Shown here in pieces: positions 1 to 5,393 of a DNA stretch of 5,393 nt; position 1 is the first letter of the stretch; each line of letters begins with the position of its first letter. The notes beneath the pieces are model-generated. The model was not told the DNA's origin and searched no databases. It saw only the letters and a list, made by a program, of their open reading frames with translations. Both the position numbers and the translations under genes were made by a program. This DNA is from Bacteroidota bacterium (GTDB lineage Bacteria; Bacteroidota; Ignavibacteria; Ignavibacteriales; Melioribacteraceae): NCBI GenBank assembly GCA_023381535.1, contig JAMCSN010000174.1, positions 3,442 to 8,834 of the forward strand, read 5' to 3'.

Positions 1-157
1 GAACTTCGTAAAATCCTTTTGCGGAATCTTCGGTTAGTTTTACCATTTTCATACCGAGTACCGTAAATCCCGCATCTTGTATTTGTGTTATTACCTTACC
101 GATTAAGTTTTTCTTCACGCAATCCGGTTTAAGAATTGCTAATGTTCTGTTGCTCAA
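1..157 (-). CDS. ndk: Nucleoside diphosphate kinase, N-terminal part (runs off the left edge)
   Basis: Ndk moves the gamma-phosphate between nucleoside triphosphates and diphosphates through a phospho-histidine intermediate and balances the cytoplasmic NTP and dNTP pools. Only the first 52 codons are in the window. They read as [14 protein letters not shown] (first residue translated as Met) followed by a KNLIGKVI segment, then [14 protein letters not shown] and FYEV, which match the conserved Ndk N-terminus. The KPD lysine belongs to the conserved nucleotide-binding region; the catalytic histidine lies beyond the edge. I chose the TTG start because a GGAG ribosome site lies 6 nt upstream and the family usually begins two or three residues before RTLAI/RTLTI. 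The gene follows sucD in the same direction after a 115-nt repeat-filled gap, so co-transcription is possible but not shown. Succinyl-CoA synthetase makes ATP or GTP, which Ndk can interconvert. Identification is firm; full length and integrity cannot be judged. Confidence 0.93.
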   Translation of the reverse strand, partial: MSNRTLAILKPDCVKKNLIGKVITQIQDAGFTVLGMKMVKLTEDSAKGFYEV

Positions 158-163
158 AGTTTT

Positions 164-167
164 CTCC
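164..167 (-). promoter_or_regulatory. Ribosome binding site of ndk (GGAG)
   Basis: GGAG on the minus strand lies 6 nt before the TTG codon at 157-155. No in-frame ATG gives the conserved Ndk N-terminus at this distance, so this site is the reason to accept TTG as the start codon. Confidence 0.7.
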
Positions 168-174
168 GTCTATA

Positions 175-230
175 GTTATTGGTTACTTGTTGTTGGTGAT
201 TAGTTATTGGTGATTGGTGGTTTGTTATTG
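175..230. repeat. Degenerate heptanucleotide tandem repeat, 8 units
   Basis: Eight consecutive 7-bp units follow the consensus GTKATTG on the plus strand (CAATMAC in the gene-sense direction). Units start at 175, 182, 189, 196, 203, 210, 217 and 224. Those at 175, 203 and 224 are identical (GTTATTG); the others differ by one to three bases. The array sits between sucD and ndk and contains no coding sequence. It resembles the short tandemly repeated heptamers described in cyanobacteria and other bacteria, but I do not recognise a named family. Its role is unknown; replication slippage or spread of an intergenic repeat family are the simplest origins. Confidence 0.75.
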
Positions 231-277
231 GCTTCGGCAATTATTTTCAACCAACCAATTACGAATGACTCATCACC
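195..277. repeat. Imperfect long inverted repeat between sucD and ndk
   Basis: Bases 195-218 and 254-277 are reverse complements at 20 of 24 positions, around a 35-nt loop. The right arm consists of the same 7-bp units in the opposite orientation (unit starts 249, 256, 263 and 270), so the two arms pair in register. Inside the loop, ATTG at 227-230 can pair with CAAT at 238-241 around a GC-richer core. The right arm covers the sucD stop codon at 273-275. In RNA this could form a stem-loop that ends or processes the sucD transcript. There is no clean T-run after it in the gene-sense direction, so I do not call it an intrinsic terminator. Confidence 0.6.
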
Positions 278-1223
278 TTTTCTTTTTCACAGATTTCTTA
301 ACAATTTTGGTTTTCTTTCCCGGTTTCTTCGCTACTTTGCTTTTAGCCTTTTTCAACGCCTTCTGCATCGTAACGCCGATTTCAGCGGGGCTCTCAATAA
401 CATGAATACCGGCTTTTTTCATCGCTGCCATTTTTTCTGCAGCCGTTCCTTTCCCGCCCGAAATGATTGCGCCGGCGTGACCCATTCTTCTTCCTGGAGG
501 CGCTGTTCTTCCGGCAATAAATCCAACGACAGGCTTCTTAACATTTTTCTTAATGAACTCGGCAGCTTCTTCTTCCGCGCTTCCGCCAATCTCGCCGATC
601 ATTACAATTCCTTCAGTACCGGGGTCATCGTTGAAAAGTTTTATGATGTCGATGAAACGTGAGCCGATAATCGGATCGCCGCCGATGCCGACGCAAGTTG
701 ATTGACCAATTTTAAGATCGCTAAGCTGCTTAACGGCTTCGTAAGTTAATGTGCCGCTGCGGGAAACAACTCCAACTTTTCCTTGCTTATGAATAAATCC
801 AGGCATGATTCCGATCTTTGCTTTACCAGGTGAAATTACTCCAGGGCAGTTGGGACCGACCAACGTAACGTTTTTCGCTTTGATTGAATTATAAACTGCA
901 ATCATATCTTTTGCGGGAATACCTTCGGTGATGCACACAATAAATTTAATTCCGGCGTTTGCAGATTCAAGAATCGCATCAGCAGCAAATGCGGGAGGAA
1001 CAAATATTGCCGATGCATCTGCCTTAACTGTTTTTACTGCTTCTTCAACCGTGTTAAAGATTGGAACATTTGTGTCTTCAAACTTTTGTCCGCCTTTTCC
1101 CGGTGTTACGCCGGCAACGACATTTGTACCGTACTCAATCATTTGTCTCGTGTGAAACGATCCTTCGCCGCCAGTAATTCCTTGAATAACTACTCGTGTT
1201 TTTTTGTCAAGAAGAATGCTCAT
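273..1223 (-). CDS. sucD: Succinyl-CoA synthetase (ADP/GDP-forming), alpha subunit, with lysine-rich tail
   Basis: SucD is the CoA-binding, phospho-histidine-carrying subunit of succinyl-CoA synthetase, which converts succinyl-CoA, NDP and phosphate to succinate, CoA and NTP in the TCA cycle (reversibly, also in reductive use). The 316 residues begin with the CoA-binding Rossmann part ([20 protein letters not shown], residues 14-33, then GVTPGKGG at 38-45). They continue with VGPNCPGVI (122-130), SRSGTLTYE (154-162), GEIGG (210-214, with the conserved Glu) and the active-site loop [10 protein letters not shown], whose His249 is the expected phosphorylated residue. An AAGGA ribosome site lies 6 nt before the ATG. 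E. coli SucD has about 289 residues; the extra length here is a C-terminal tail of about 25 residues that is mostly lysine. The partner gene sucC is not adjacent: upstream lies the trehalose operon, 131 nt away. A separate promoter is therefore likely. Confidence 0.97.
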   Translation of the reverse strand: MSILLDKKTRVVIQGITGGEGSFHTRQMIEYGTNVVAGVTPGKGGQKFEDTNVPIFNTVEEAVKTVKADASAIFVPPAFAADAILESANAGIKFIVCITEGIPAKDMIAVYNSIKAKNVTLVGPNCPGVISPGKAKIGIMPGFIHKQGKVGVVSRSGTLTYEAVKQLSDLKIGQSTCVGIGGDPIIGSRFIDIIKLFNDDPGTEGIVMIGEIGGSAEEEAAEFIKKNVKKPVVGFIAGRTAPPGRRMGHAGAIISGGKGTAAEKMAAMKKAGIHVIESPAEIGVTMQKALKKAKSKVAKKPGKKTKIVKKSVKKKR

Positions 1224-1229
1224 AATTTT

Positions 1230-1234
1230 TCCTT
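1230..1234 (-). promoter_or_regulatory. Ribosome binding site of sucD (AAGGA)
   Basis: AAGGA on the minus strand, with 6 nt to the ATG of sucD. It fixes the start that gives the normal SucD N-terminus. Confidence 0.75.
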
Positions 1235-1261
1235 GATAATTGATTTCAAAATTTGACTGGA

Positions 1262-1269
1262 CAAAATTA
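1262..1269 (-). promoter_or_regulatory. Possible -7 promoter element of sucD (TAATTTTG)
   Basis: TAATTTTG on the minus strand fits the TAnnTTTG -7 element known from Bacteroidota primary sigma factors and lies 38 nt upstream of the sucD ATG, leaving a leader of about 30 nt. I do not see a TTG-type upstream element at the usual 17-20 nt spacing, and the region is AT-rich, so a chance match is quite possible. Confidence 0.22.
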
Positions 1270-1354
1270 AGAAAGGTGAGGGAAATTTACTTGAGAAAAA
1301 TACAAACCAGTTGTAAAACATTTTGTTTGAAGAATTCAAAAATCCAATCGATCA

Positions 1355-2578
1355 TTATAAATAGACTACGTCTTCGTTCTTAGTGATTAACGACAAGAAG
1401 AGAAGAAGATAATCTCTCAAGTGTCGGGTTATGAGAAAATTTCTCCTGATATTTTCGCGTCCGTTTTCTCCAAGCCTTTTTGCATAATCCGGATTTTGAA
1501 GTAACTGTTTTAGTGCGAACGCTGTGCCTTCGATAGAATGTGTCAACAATCCGGAATACTTATTCGTGATCTGAAGAGGAATGCCGCCGACAGCACCCGC
1601 TATTACCGGTTTTGATTTCCAGAGAGCTTCTGCTACGGTAAGACCGAATCCTTCTTTTAAGGATTTTTGAAGCACAACTGAGGATGCCCTTTGAAGCGCA
1701 TTGATTTCTATGTCGCTCGCAGGTGGAAGAAGCAAAAGAAAAATGTCGGGATCGTTTTCAACAATTTCTCGTACATCGTTTAAAACTTTTGCGCCTTCGG
1801 GGTCGTCGGTAGCGCCACCGCCTGCAAGAACGAGCTGACAATCCACATGTTTTTTTACCAATTTAAAAACTTTAACAACGCCGACCGGATCTTTAAGATA
1901 ATCGAATCGGGAAATTTGTGTAACAATCGGCCGTTTCCTATCGATGCCGAATCTTTCCAAAACAGAAGTAATTATTTCATCAGGCAGCTCTTTGTTCTTG
2001 TCGCTTGTCGGATCGATTGACGGAGAGATCAACACTTGAGGTATTTTCAGTTTTCTTTCGAACGATGGTGCCGAGAAAACGCTTGCATCATACTTATTGA
2101 TATATTCTTTTAGGAACTGCCATGTGAATAAGTCCGGATTCGAAAAATCAATGTGACATCTCCATATCCAACGGTTGCCGTTGGATTTTTTTGCCAGCAC
2201 AAGTGCGCACGGCTGAGGATCATGAATGAAAATTATATCTTTTTTTAATTCCATTTCGTTTCGGTTCTGCTCGTTTGTATAAAGATAAAGATCAATCTCA
2301 TCACGAGTGAATGTTACTTGCTGACCATGAAGTGCATTGTGCATCTTCTTAGTTACTTCAAAAAATTTTTCTCCACCTTTAATAACATCCCAGCATGCAT
2401 TAACTCCAAGCTCTTTAAGAAGCGGAATCATCCGGGTTAGAATCTCAGCGACTCCTCCTCCAACTGCCGTCGAATTTATATTTTGAACCGAAACGTTCTG
2501 GAGTTTACCGGCGTAGATTTCAAGTTCATCAATAACATCCGACCCGACATATTGTTCGTATTCTCTAAGCTTTGCCAT
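1355..2578 (-). CDS. treT: Trehalose synthase of the TreT type (nucleotide-sugar:glucose glycosyltransferase, GT4)
   Basis: TreT enzymes form trehalose from ADP- or UDP-glucose and free glucose in one reversible step. The 407 residues carry the TreT signature segments: NSTAVGGGVAEIL (35-47), WDVIKGGEKFFEVTKKMHNA (63-82), FIHDPQP (117-123), WRCHID (139-144) and SPSIDP (185-190). The GT-B donor half has SRFDYLKDP (223-231, with the phosphate-binding Arg224 and Lys229) and the GT4 EX7E motif, EGFGLTVAE (Glu309 and Glu317), followed by VGGIPLQ. Length agrees with the roughly 410 residues of archaeal and Thermotoga TreT. An upstream in-frame TTG at 2593 is possible, but the AAGGA ribosome site lies between it and the ATG at 2578, so I chose the ATG. 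The gene overlaps its upstream neighbour by 14 nt, which suggests translational coupling. It is the last gene of the trehalose operon. Donor specificity cannot be read from the sequence; a related GT4 activity such as trehalose phosphorylase is less likely. Confidence 0.88.
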   Translation of the reverse strand: MAKLREYEQYVGSDVIDELEIYAGKLQNVSVQNINSTAVGGGVAEILTRMIPLLKELGVNACWDVIKGGEKFFEVTKKMHNALHGQQVTFTRDEIDLYLYTNEQNRNEMELKKDIIFIHDPQPCALVLAKKSNGNRWIWRCHIDFSNPDLFTWQFLKEYINKYDASVFSAPSFERKLKIPQVLISPSIDPTSDKNKELPDEIITSVLERFGIDRKRPIVTQISRFDYLKDPVGVVKVFKLVKKHVDCQLVLAGGGATDDPEGAKVLNDVREIVENDPDIFLLLLPPASDIEINALQRASSVVLQKSLKEGFGLTVAEALWKSKPVIAGAVGGIPLQITNKYSGLLTHSIEGTAFALKQLLQNPDYAKRLGENGRENIRRNFLITRHLRDYLLLFLSLITKNEDVVYL

Positions 2579-3242
2579 TCTTATTTCCTTCAAGTTTGTT
2601 CATTATTAGTTTGACAAGAGTTTTCCGAAGGTTTTCGATGGTCTGCGTGTATGGATCCAGTTTGCTGAATTCTTCGGCTAATTTTTCTTCGCCAAGAGAT
2701 TTCGTAAGCCAAAGCGAGAAGTCGAATTCTTTTTTATGAAATCTCGCTTCGAACACATGGAAGTAAATCGAATAAACCGAAACTTTTTCAAGACACTCCT
2801 TGAACTCATGTAAAGTGTTCGCTACATACTTTGTAGGAAATACAAAGGAACGCGCGCTCATAAAATGAAATTCTTCTCCTGATGGCGAGTTGTGATGAGG
2901 CATTCTTTCTATGTCTTCTTGTGCTGTTGTTACAATGTTTATCAATTCAGTTCTGATTTTTTCCAGATCGGAATAACGTCTAAGATCGATACTTGCAATT
3001 TTCTCACCGAGGAGTTTGTCCTGTAGAGCGTTGGTTATCCAATAAGCAAAGTCGTTTGGTGGTTCCGGCGAGATGTGCTCGTGCTGTATCAAGTAGTGGT
3101 GAGTATGCTGAAAGATTGTCATTGGAGGCACTGCTTTTATGCCGGCTAACAGTTCGGACAGATTTTTAGCGCGTCTTCCCAATAAGAAAATTAAATTCTG
3201 CCGAGTATAAAACCGGAAACCGTTTGCTGTTTTGTTATCCAT
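2565..3242 (-). CDS. Conserved protein of unknown function, internally duplicated (DUF5752-like)
   Basis: Function unknown. The 225-residue protein is predicted to be soluble: no signal peptide and no convincing membrane segment. It resembles what I recall as DUF5752, often seen beside trehalose or glycosyltransferase genes; this label is from memory. The protein seems built from two copies of one unit, residues 9-104 and 125-213. Shared positions include Phe9/Phe125, Leu28/Leu144, Ile43/Ile159, His46/His162, Phe65/Phe175, Trp68/Trp178, Thr70/Thr180, Asp86/Asp196 and Arg97/Arg206. Copy 1 is rich in histidine around 46-56 (HTHHY, HEH), copy 2 much less so; a metal-binding or catalytic role there is only a guess. 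The gene overlaps otsB by 8 nt (ATGGATAA) and treT by 14 nt, so it is translated within the trehalose operon and probably acts with these enzymes. A GGA 6 nt before the ATG is a weak ribosome site, consistent with coupling to otsB. Confidence 0.8.
   Translation of the reverse strand: MDNKTANGFRFYTRQNLIFLLGRRAKNLSELLAGIKAVPPMTIFQHTHHYLIQHEHISPEPPNDFAYWITNALQDKLLGEKIASIDLRRYSDLEKIRTELINIVTTAQEDIERMPHHNSPSGEEFHFMSARSFVFPTKYVANTLHEFKECLEKVSVYSIYFHVFEARFHKKEFDFSLWLTKSLGEEKLAEEFSKLDPYTQTIENLRKTLVKLIMNKLEGNKNGKA
2586..2590 (-). promoter_or_regulatory. Ribosome binding site of treT (AAGGA), inside the upstream gene
   Basis: AAGGA on the minus strand lies 7 nt before the ATG at 2578-2576, within the last codons of the preceding gene. 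It selects this ATG over the in-frame TTG at 2593-2591, which would put the ribosome site inside the coding sequence. Confidence 0.75.
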
Positions 3243-4053
3243 CGGAATTCCATTGATAATTTCTGTTAACTACTATTTTTAAGAATTGAAGGACTTCGTC
3301 TGTATTACGTACAAAATATTTTGCAAAGGTTTTCTTGCTAGATCCCACTTTGACCGTGAGCGAGCTTTTTCCCAAAACTTTGAAGGCATCTTCGTCGGTA
3401 GTATCGTCTCCGATATAAACAGCTGAATATTTTTTCTTTTGTACATGAAATGTCCTCAGAACTTTTTGGACTGCCAGACCTTTGTTCCACACAATGTTGG
3501 GTCTAATTTCCAAAACCTTTTTGCCGTAAGTAATTTTTACAAATGGAAAATACTTTTCAGAAATTGATGCTACAAGATTTTTGACGACATTAATCTGATC
3601 AACCGGAACATTTCTATAATGCACCGTTACCGTGTATTTCTTGTTTTCAACAAGAACCGAATTAATAGATTTCCCAAGCGTATTCAGTTTTCGTGAAAGC
3701 TCATTCAGCAGTGGAAGCATTTTATTAACTTGGGGGTGCACCCAGGTTTTGCCCTTGTAATGAATTTGAAAACCATGGTTCGAGACTATGGTTAAATTTT
3801 TTAAACCTAGAAGACGATTTATGTCTGCATGGGCTCTGCCGGTGCTGATTACCAATGTTATTTTTTTTTGTTCTGAAAGTTGTCTCAGCAGTTTTCTCGT
3901 TTCAGGAGAGATTACTGCTAAAGCTGGCAGTTTTCTTATAGGCACCAACGTTCCGTCATAATCGAGGAAAAGAAAAATTTTTTGAACGTGCTCAAGTTTC
4001 TTGAGTATGTTTTTCAGCGATCTTTCTTTACCATACAAATAAATTGGTGGCAT
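3235..4053 (-). CDS. otsB: Trehalose-6-phosphate phosphatase
   Basis: OtsB removes the phosphate of trehalose-6-phosphate to release trehalose, the second step of the OtsAB route, in the cytoplasm. The 272 residues show the full HAD phosphatase set: motif I DYDGTL (31-36, with nucleophile Asp31 and acid/base Asp33), motif II STGR (70-73), the family-typical SNHGF (91-95) and VENK (135-138), motif III lysine in NKGLAV (Lys191) and motif IV GDDTTDED (215-222) for magnesium. Length is normal for the family. The ATG lies 2 nt after the otsA stop and has no recognisable ribosome site, so translation probably depends on coupling to otsA. The 3' end overlaps the next gene by 8 nt. Codons 62-65 contain a run of nine adenines, a possible slippage site. 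All catalytic residues are present, so I expect an active enzyme. Confidence 0.96.
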   Translation of the reverse strand: MPPIYLYGKERSLKNILKKLEHVQKIFLFLDYDGTLVPIRKLPALAVISPETRKLLRQLSEQKKITLVISTGRAHADINRLLGLKNLTIVSNHGFQIHYKGKTWVHPQVNKMLPLLNELSRKLNTLGKSINSVLVENKKYTVTVHYRNVPVDQINVVKNLVASISEKYFPFVKITYGKKVLEIRPNIVWNKGLAVQKVLRTFHVQKKKYSAVYIGDDTTDEDAFKVLGKSSLTVKVGSSKKTFAKYFVRNTDEVLQFLKIVVNRNYQWNSDG

Positions 4054-4055
4054 AA

Positions 4056-5393
4056 TTATTTAGGGTTTTGTAAATCTTGAGTTATCGGAAGACGTAATCG
4101 CGATAACGCATTAATAATGTTCGCCGCCCATCGATAAACATTTCTCTCTTGTAAGACTGCACGCATTCGTTGCATCCGGTCTGTTCTTTCTTTTGGCTGC
4201 ATTACTAATGCAGTATGAATTGCTTCTGCCATCTCCTCAATGCTGTATGGATTGACTATGAGAGCATCTTGTAATTCCCGTGCTGCACCGGTGAATTGAC
4301 TGAGGATTAGAATGCCATCTTCATCGTCACGTGAACCAACAAATTCTTTGGCAACGAGGTTCATTCCGTCGTGTAACGAAGTTACTAAGCAGATATCCGA
4401 TGCTTTGTAAAATAAATTAATCTGTTGATGGTCATGATGGGCTTTAAGAAAAACTATTGGTTTCCAATCCTTAGCTTGAAAGCGCCAATTTATTTTGTCA
4501 ACAATTTCCTCCAATTCGGCAATCAGATCGTGATAGCGTTTGATATGAGTACGGCTTGGGGCGCCGAGTTCTACAAATGTGAAACGTCCGACAAAATCGG
4601 GATATTTTTCAAAAAATCTTTCAACAGCTCTAATACGCTCAACAATTCCTTTAGTATAGTCAATGCGATCTACACCAACTCCTATAGTTTCAACATCAAA
4701 ACCTATTTTTTTAAGAACAACTTCACGTTGAGTTTTCTTGGGAATTAATTGGTGAGTTTTATCATGAACTGAATTCGGGAATGCTATACTGATAGGGAAA
4801 GGTCTTACAGAGGTGACAGATCCTTTATGTTCTAGATTAAACTGGTCCCAATTGATTTTTGATTCCAGGAAACGATCGACAGTTTCTAAAAAATTGTTGC
4901 AATGAAATTGAATGTGAAATCCAACCAGATCCGCACCCAAAAGACCTAACAGAATTTCCTGTTTCCAAGGACAGATTCCAAATACTTCAGGATTGGGCCA
5001 GGGGATATGCCAAAACAACGCTACACGAGCATCTGGTCTTTTGGATTTTATTAGAAGCGGTAACAAAGCGAAATGATAATCCTGAATCAATATTAACGGT
5101 TCGGTCTCGTTTTTAATCTCATCAAGCAGAGTTTTAGCAAATTTTTGATTAACAGTTTGATAGCTGATCCAATCTTCCAAACGAAAAATAGGCCGGGTAT
5201 GTGTTATATGACAAAGAGGCCAGATTCCTTCATTCGAAAAACCATAATAGTGTCCCTCTTCTTCTTCTTTTGTTAGAAATATTCGACGGAGTGTGTAAGA
5301 TGGATCTTCGGGTGGAACAAGTAATTTTCCTTTTGCATCGGAAGTTTCGCGATCAGCGTCTCCACCTCCATGTGCAATCCGACTCACTCTGGA
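4056..5393 (-). CDS. otsA: Trehalose-6-phosphate synthase, C-terminal part (5' end beyond the right edge)
   Basis: OtsA (family GT20) transfers glucose from a nucleotide sugar, usually UDP-glucose, to glucose-6-phosphate, giving trehalose-6-phosphate. The frame is open to the right edge; 445 residues are visible. Numbering from the first codon, residues equivalent to those known in E. coli OtsA are present: Trp58 (SNEGIWP), Asp105 (IQDYH), His129 (FWHIPWP), Arg243 and Lys248 (DRIDYTKG), Asp342 (HDGMNLV) and Glu350 (AKEF). The spacing from Arg243 to Glu350 equals that of E. coli. A GTG at 5387-5385 is not a credible start: the preceding codons are in frame, and the family's SNR-type glucose-6-phosphate loop must lie further upstream. 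The IAHGGGDADRET and WPLCHI segments and the FGICPWKQEILLGLLGA stretch fit a bacterial subgroup distinct from the E. coli type; some members carry a long N-terminal extension, which cannot be checked here. First visible gene of the trehalose operon. Confidence 0.96.
   Translation of the reverse strand, partial: SRVSRIAHGGGDADRETSDAKGKLLVPPEDPSYTLRRIFLTKEEEEGHYYGFSNEGIWPLCHITHTRPIFRLEDWISYQTVNQKFAKTLLDEIKNETEPLILIQDYHFALLPLLIKSKRPDARVALFWHIPWPNPEVFGICPWKQEILLGLLGADLVGFHIQFHCNNFLETVDRFLESKINWDQFNLEHKGSVTSVRPFPISIAFPNSVHDKTHQLIPKKTQREVVLKKIGFDVETIGVGVDRIDYTKGIVERIRAVERFFEKYPDFVGRFTFVELGAPSRTHIKRYHDLIAELEEIVDKINWRFQAKDWKPIVFLKAHHDHQQINLFYKASDICLVTSLHDGMNLVAKEFVGSRDDEDGILILSQFTGAARELQDALIVNPYSIEEMAEAIHTALVMQPKERTDRMQRMRAVLQERNVYRWAANIINALSRLRLPITQDLQNPK

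Noticed and set aside
175..230. Repeat array as a CRISPR
   Set aside because: The units are 7 bp, contiguous and degenerate. There are no 23-37 bp repeats separated by unique spacers, and no cas gene is present.
207..662. Open frame on the plus strand opposite the end of sucD
   Set aside because: It lies antisense to a clear sucD gene and begins inside the repeat. The Phe/Ser/Arg-rich translation shows no family features, so it is a shadow of the coding strand.
1326..1340. Perfect 6-bp inverted repeat (TTTGAA, 3-nt loop, TTCAAA) after treT as an intrinsic terminator
   Set aside because: The stem is short and AT-rich, contains no GC-rich core, and is not followed by a T-run in the gene-sense direction. 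It is only a weak hairpin.
1354..1359. TATAAT on the minus strand at the end of treT as a -10 box for sucD
   Set aside because: No TTGACA-like hexamer lies 16-18 nt upstream, it overlaps the treT stop codon, and it is about 130 nt from the sucD start.
4425..5116. Two open frames on the plus strand opposite otsA (4425-4748 and 4859-5116)
   Set aside because: Both are fully antisense to the conserved OtsA frame, and their translations have no recognisable motif.
5385..5387. GTG as the start codon of otsA
   Set aside because: The frame stays open to the window edge, the residues around it match the interior of the OtsA family, and the glucose-6-phosphate-binding N-terminal loop would be missing.

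Overview
The window looks like a bacterial chromosome segment with all genes on the minus strand, so it reads from the right edge to the left. The DNA is AT-rich. The SucD and Ndk sequences (the Ndk has KPDCV at its start), AAGGA-type ribosome sites and an AT-rich TAnnTTTG-like element suggest the Bacteroidota/Chlorobi/Ignavibacteria group, with Ignavibacteria my best guess. That placement is inference from memory of these families, not a search result.

Right part (5393 to 1355): a tightly packed trehalose operon. It opens with trehalose-6-phosphate synthase OtsA, whose N-terminus lies beyond the window. Trehalose-6-phosphate phosphatase OtsB follows after 2 nt. Next comes a 225-residue protein without known function that appears to be an internal duplication and resembles the family I recall as DUF5752; it overlaps otsB by 8 nt. 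Last is a family GT4 glycosyltransferase of the TreT (trehalose synthase) type, overlapping by 14 nt once its start is corrected. OtsA and OtsB make trehalose in two steps from a sugar nucleotide and glucose-6-phosphate. TreT makes it in one reversible step from a sugar nucleotide and free glucose. The cluster therefore seems to encode two routes to the same osmolyte or stress protectant, with an uncharacterised protein placed between them.

Left part (1354 to 1): after a 131-nt gap comes sucD, the alpha subunit of succinyl-CoA synthetase, with an unusual lysine-rich C-terminal tail. After another gap of 115 nt comes the start of ndk (nucleoside diphosphate kinase), which runs off the left edge. 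sucC is not visible. The sucD-ndk gap is largely filled by a degenerate 7-bp tandem repeat followed by the same repeat in inverted orientation, giving a long imperfect hairpin that reaches over the sucD stop codon.

I see no tRNA, rRNA, CRISPR, insertion sequence or phage gene. No stretch longer than 300 bases lacks a gene.
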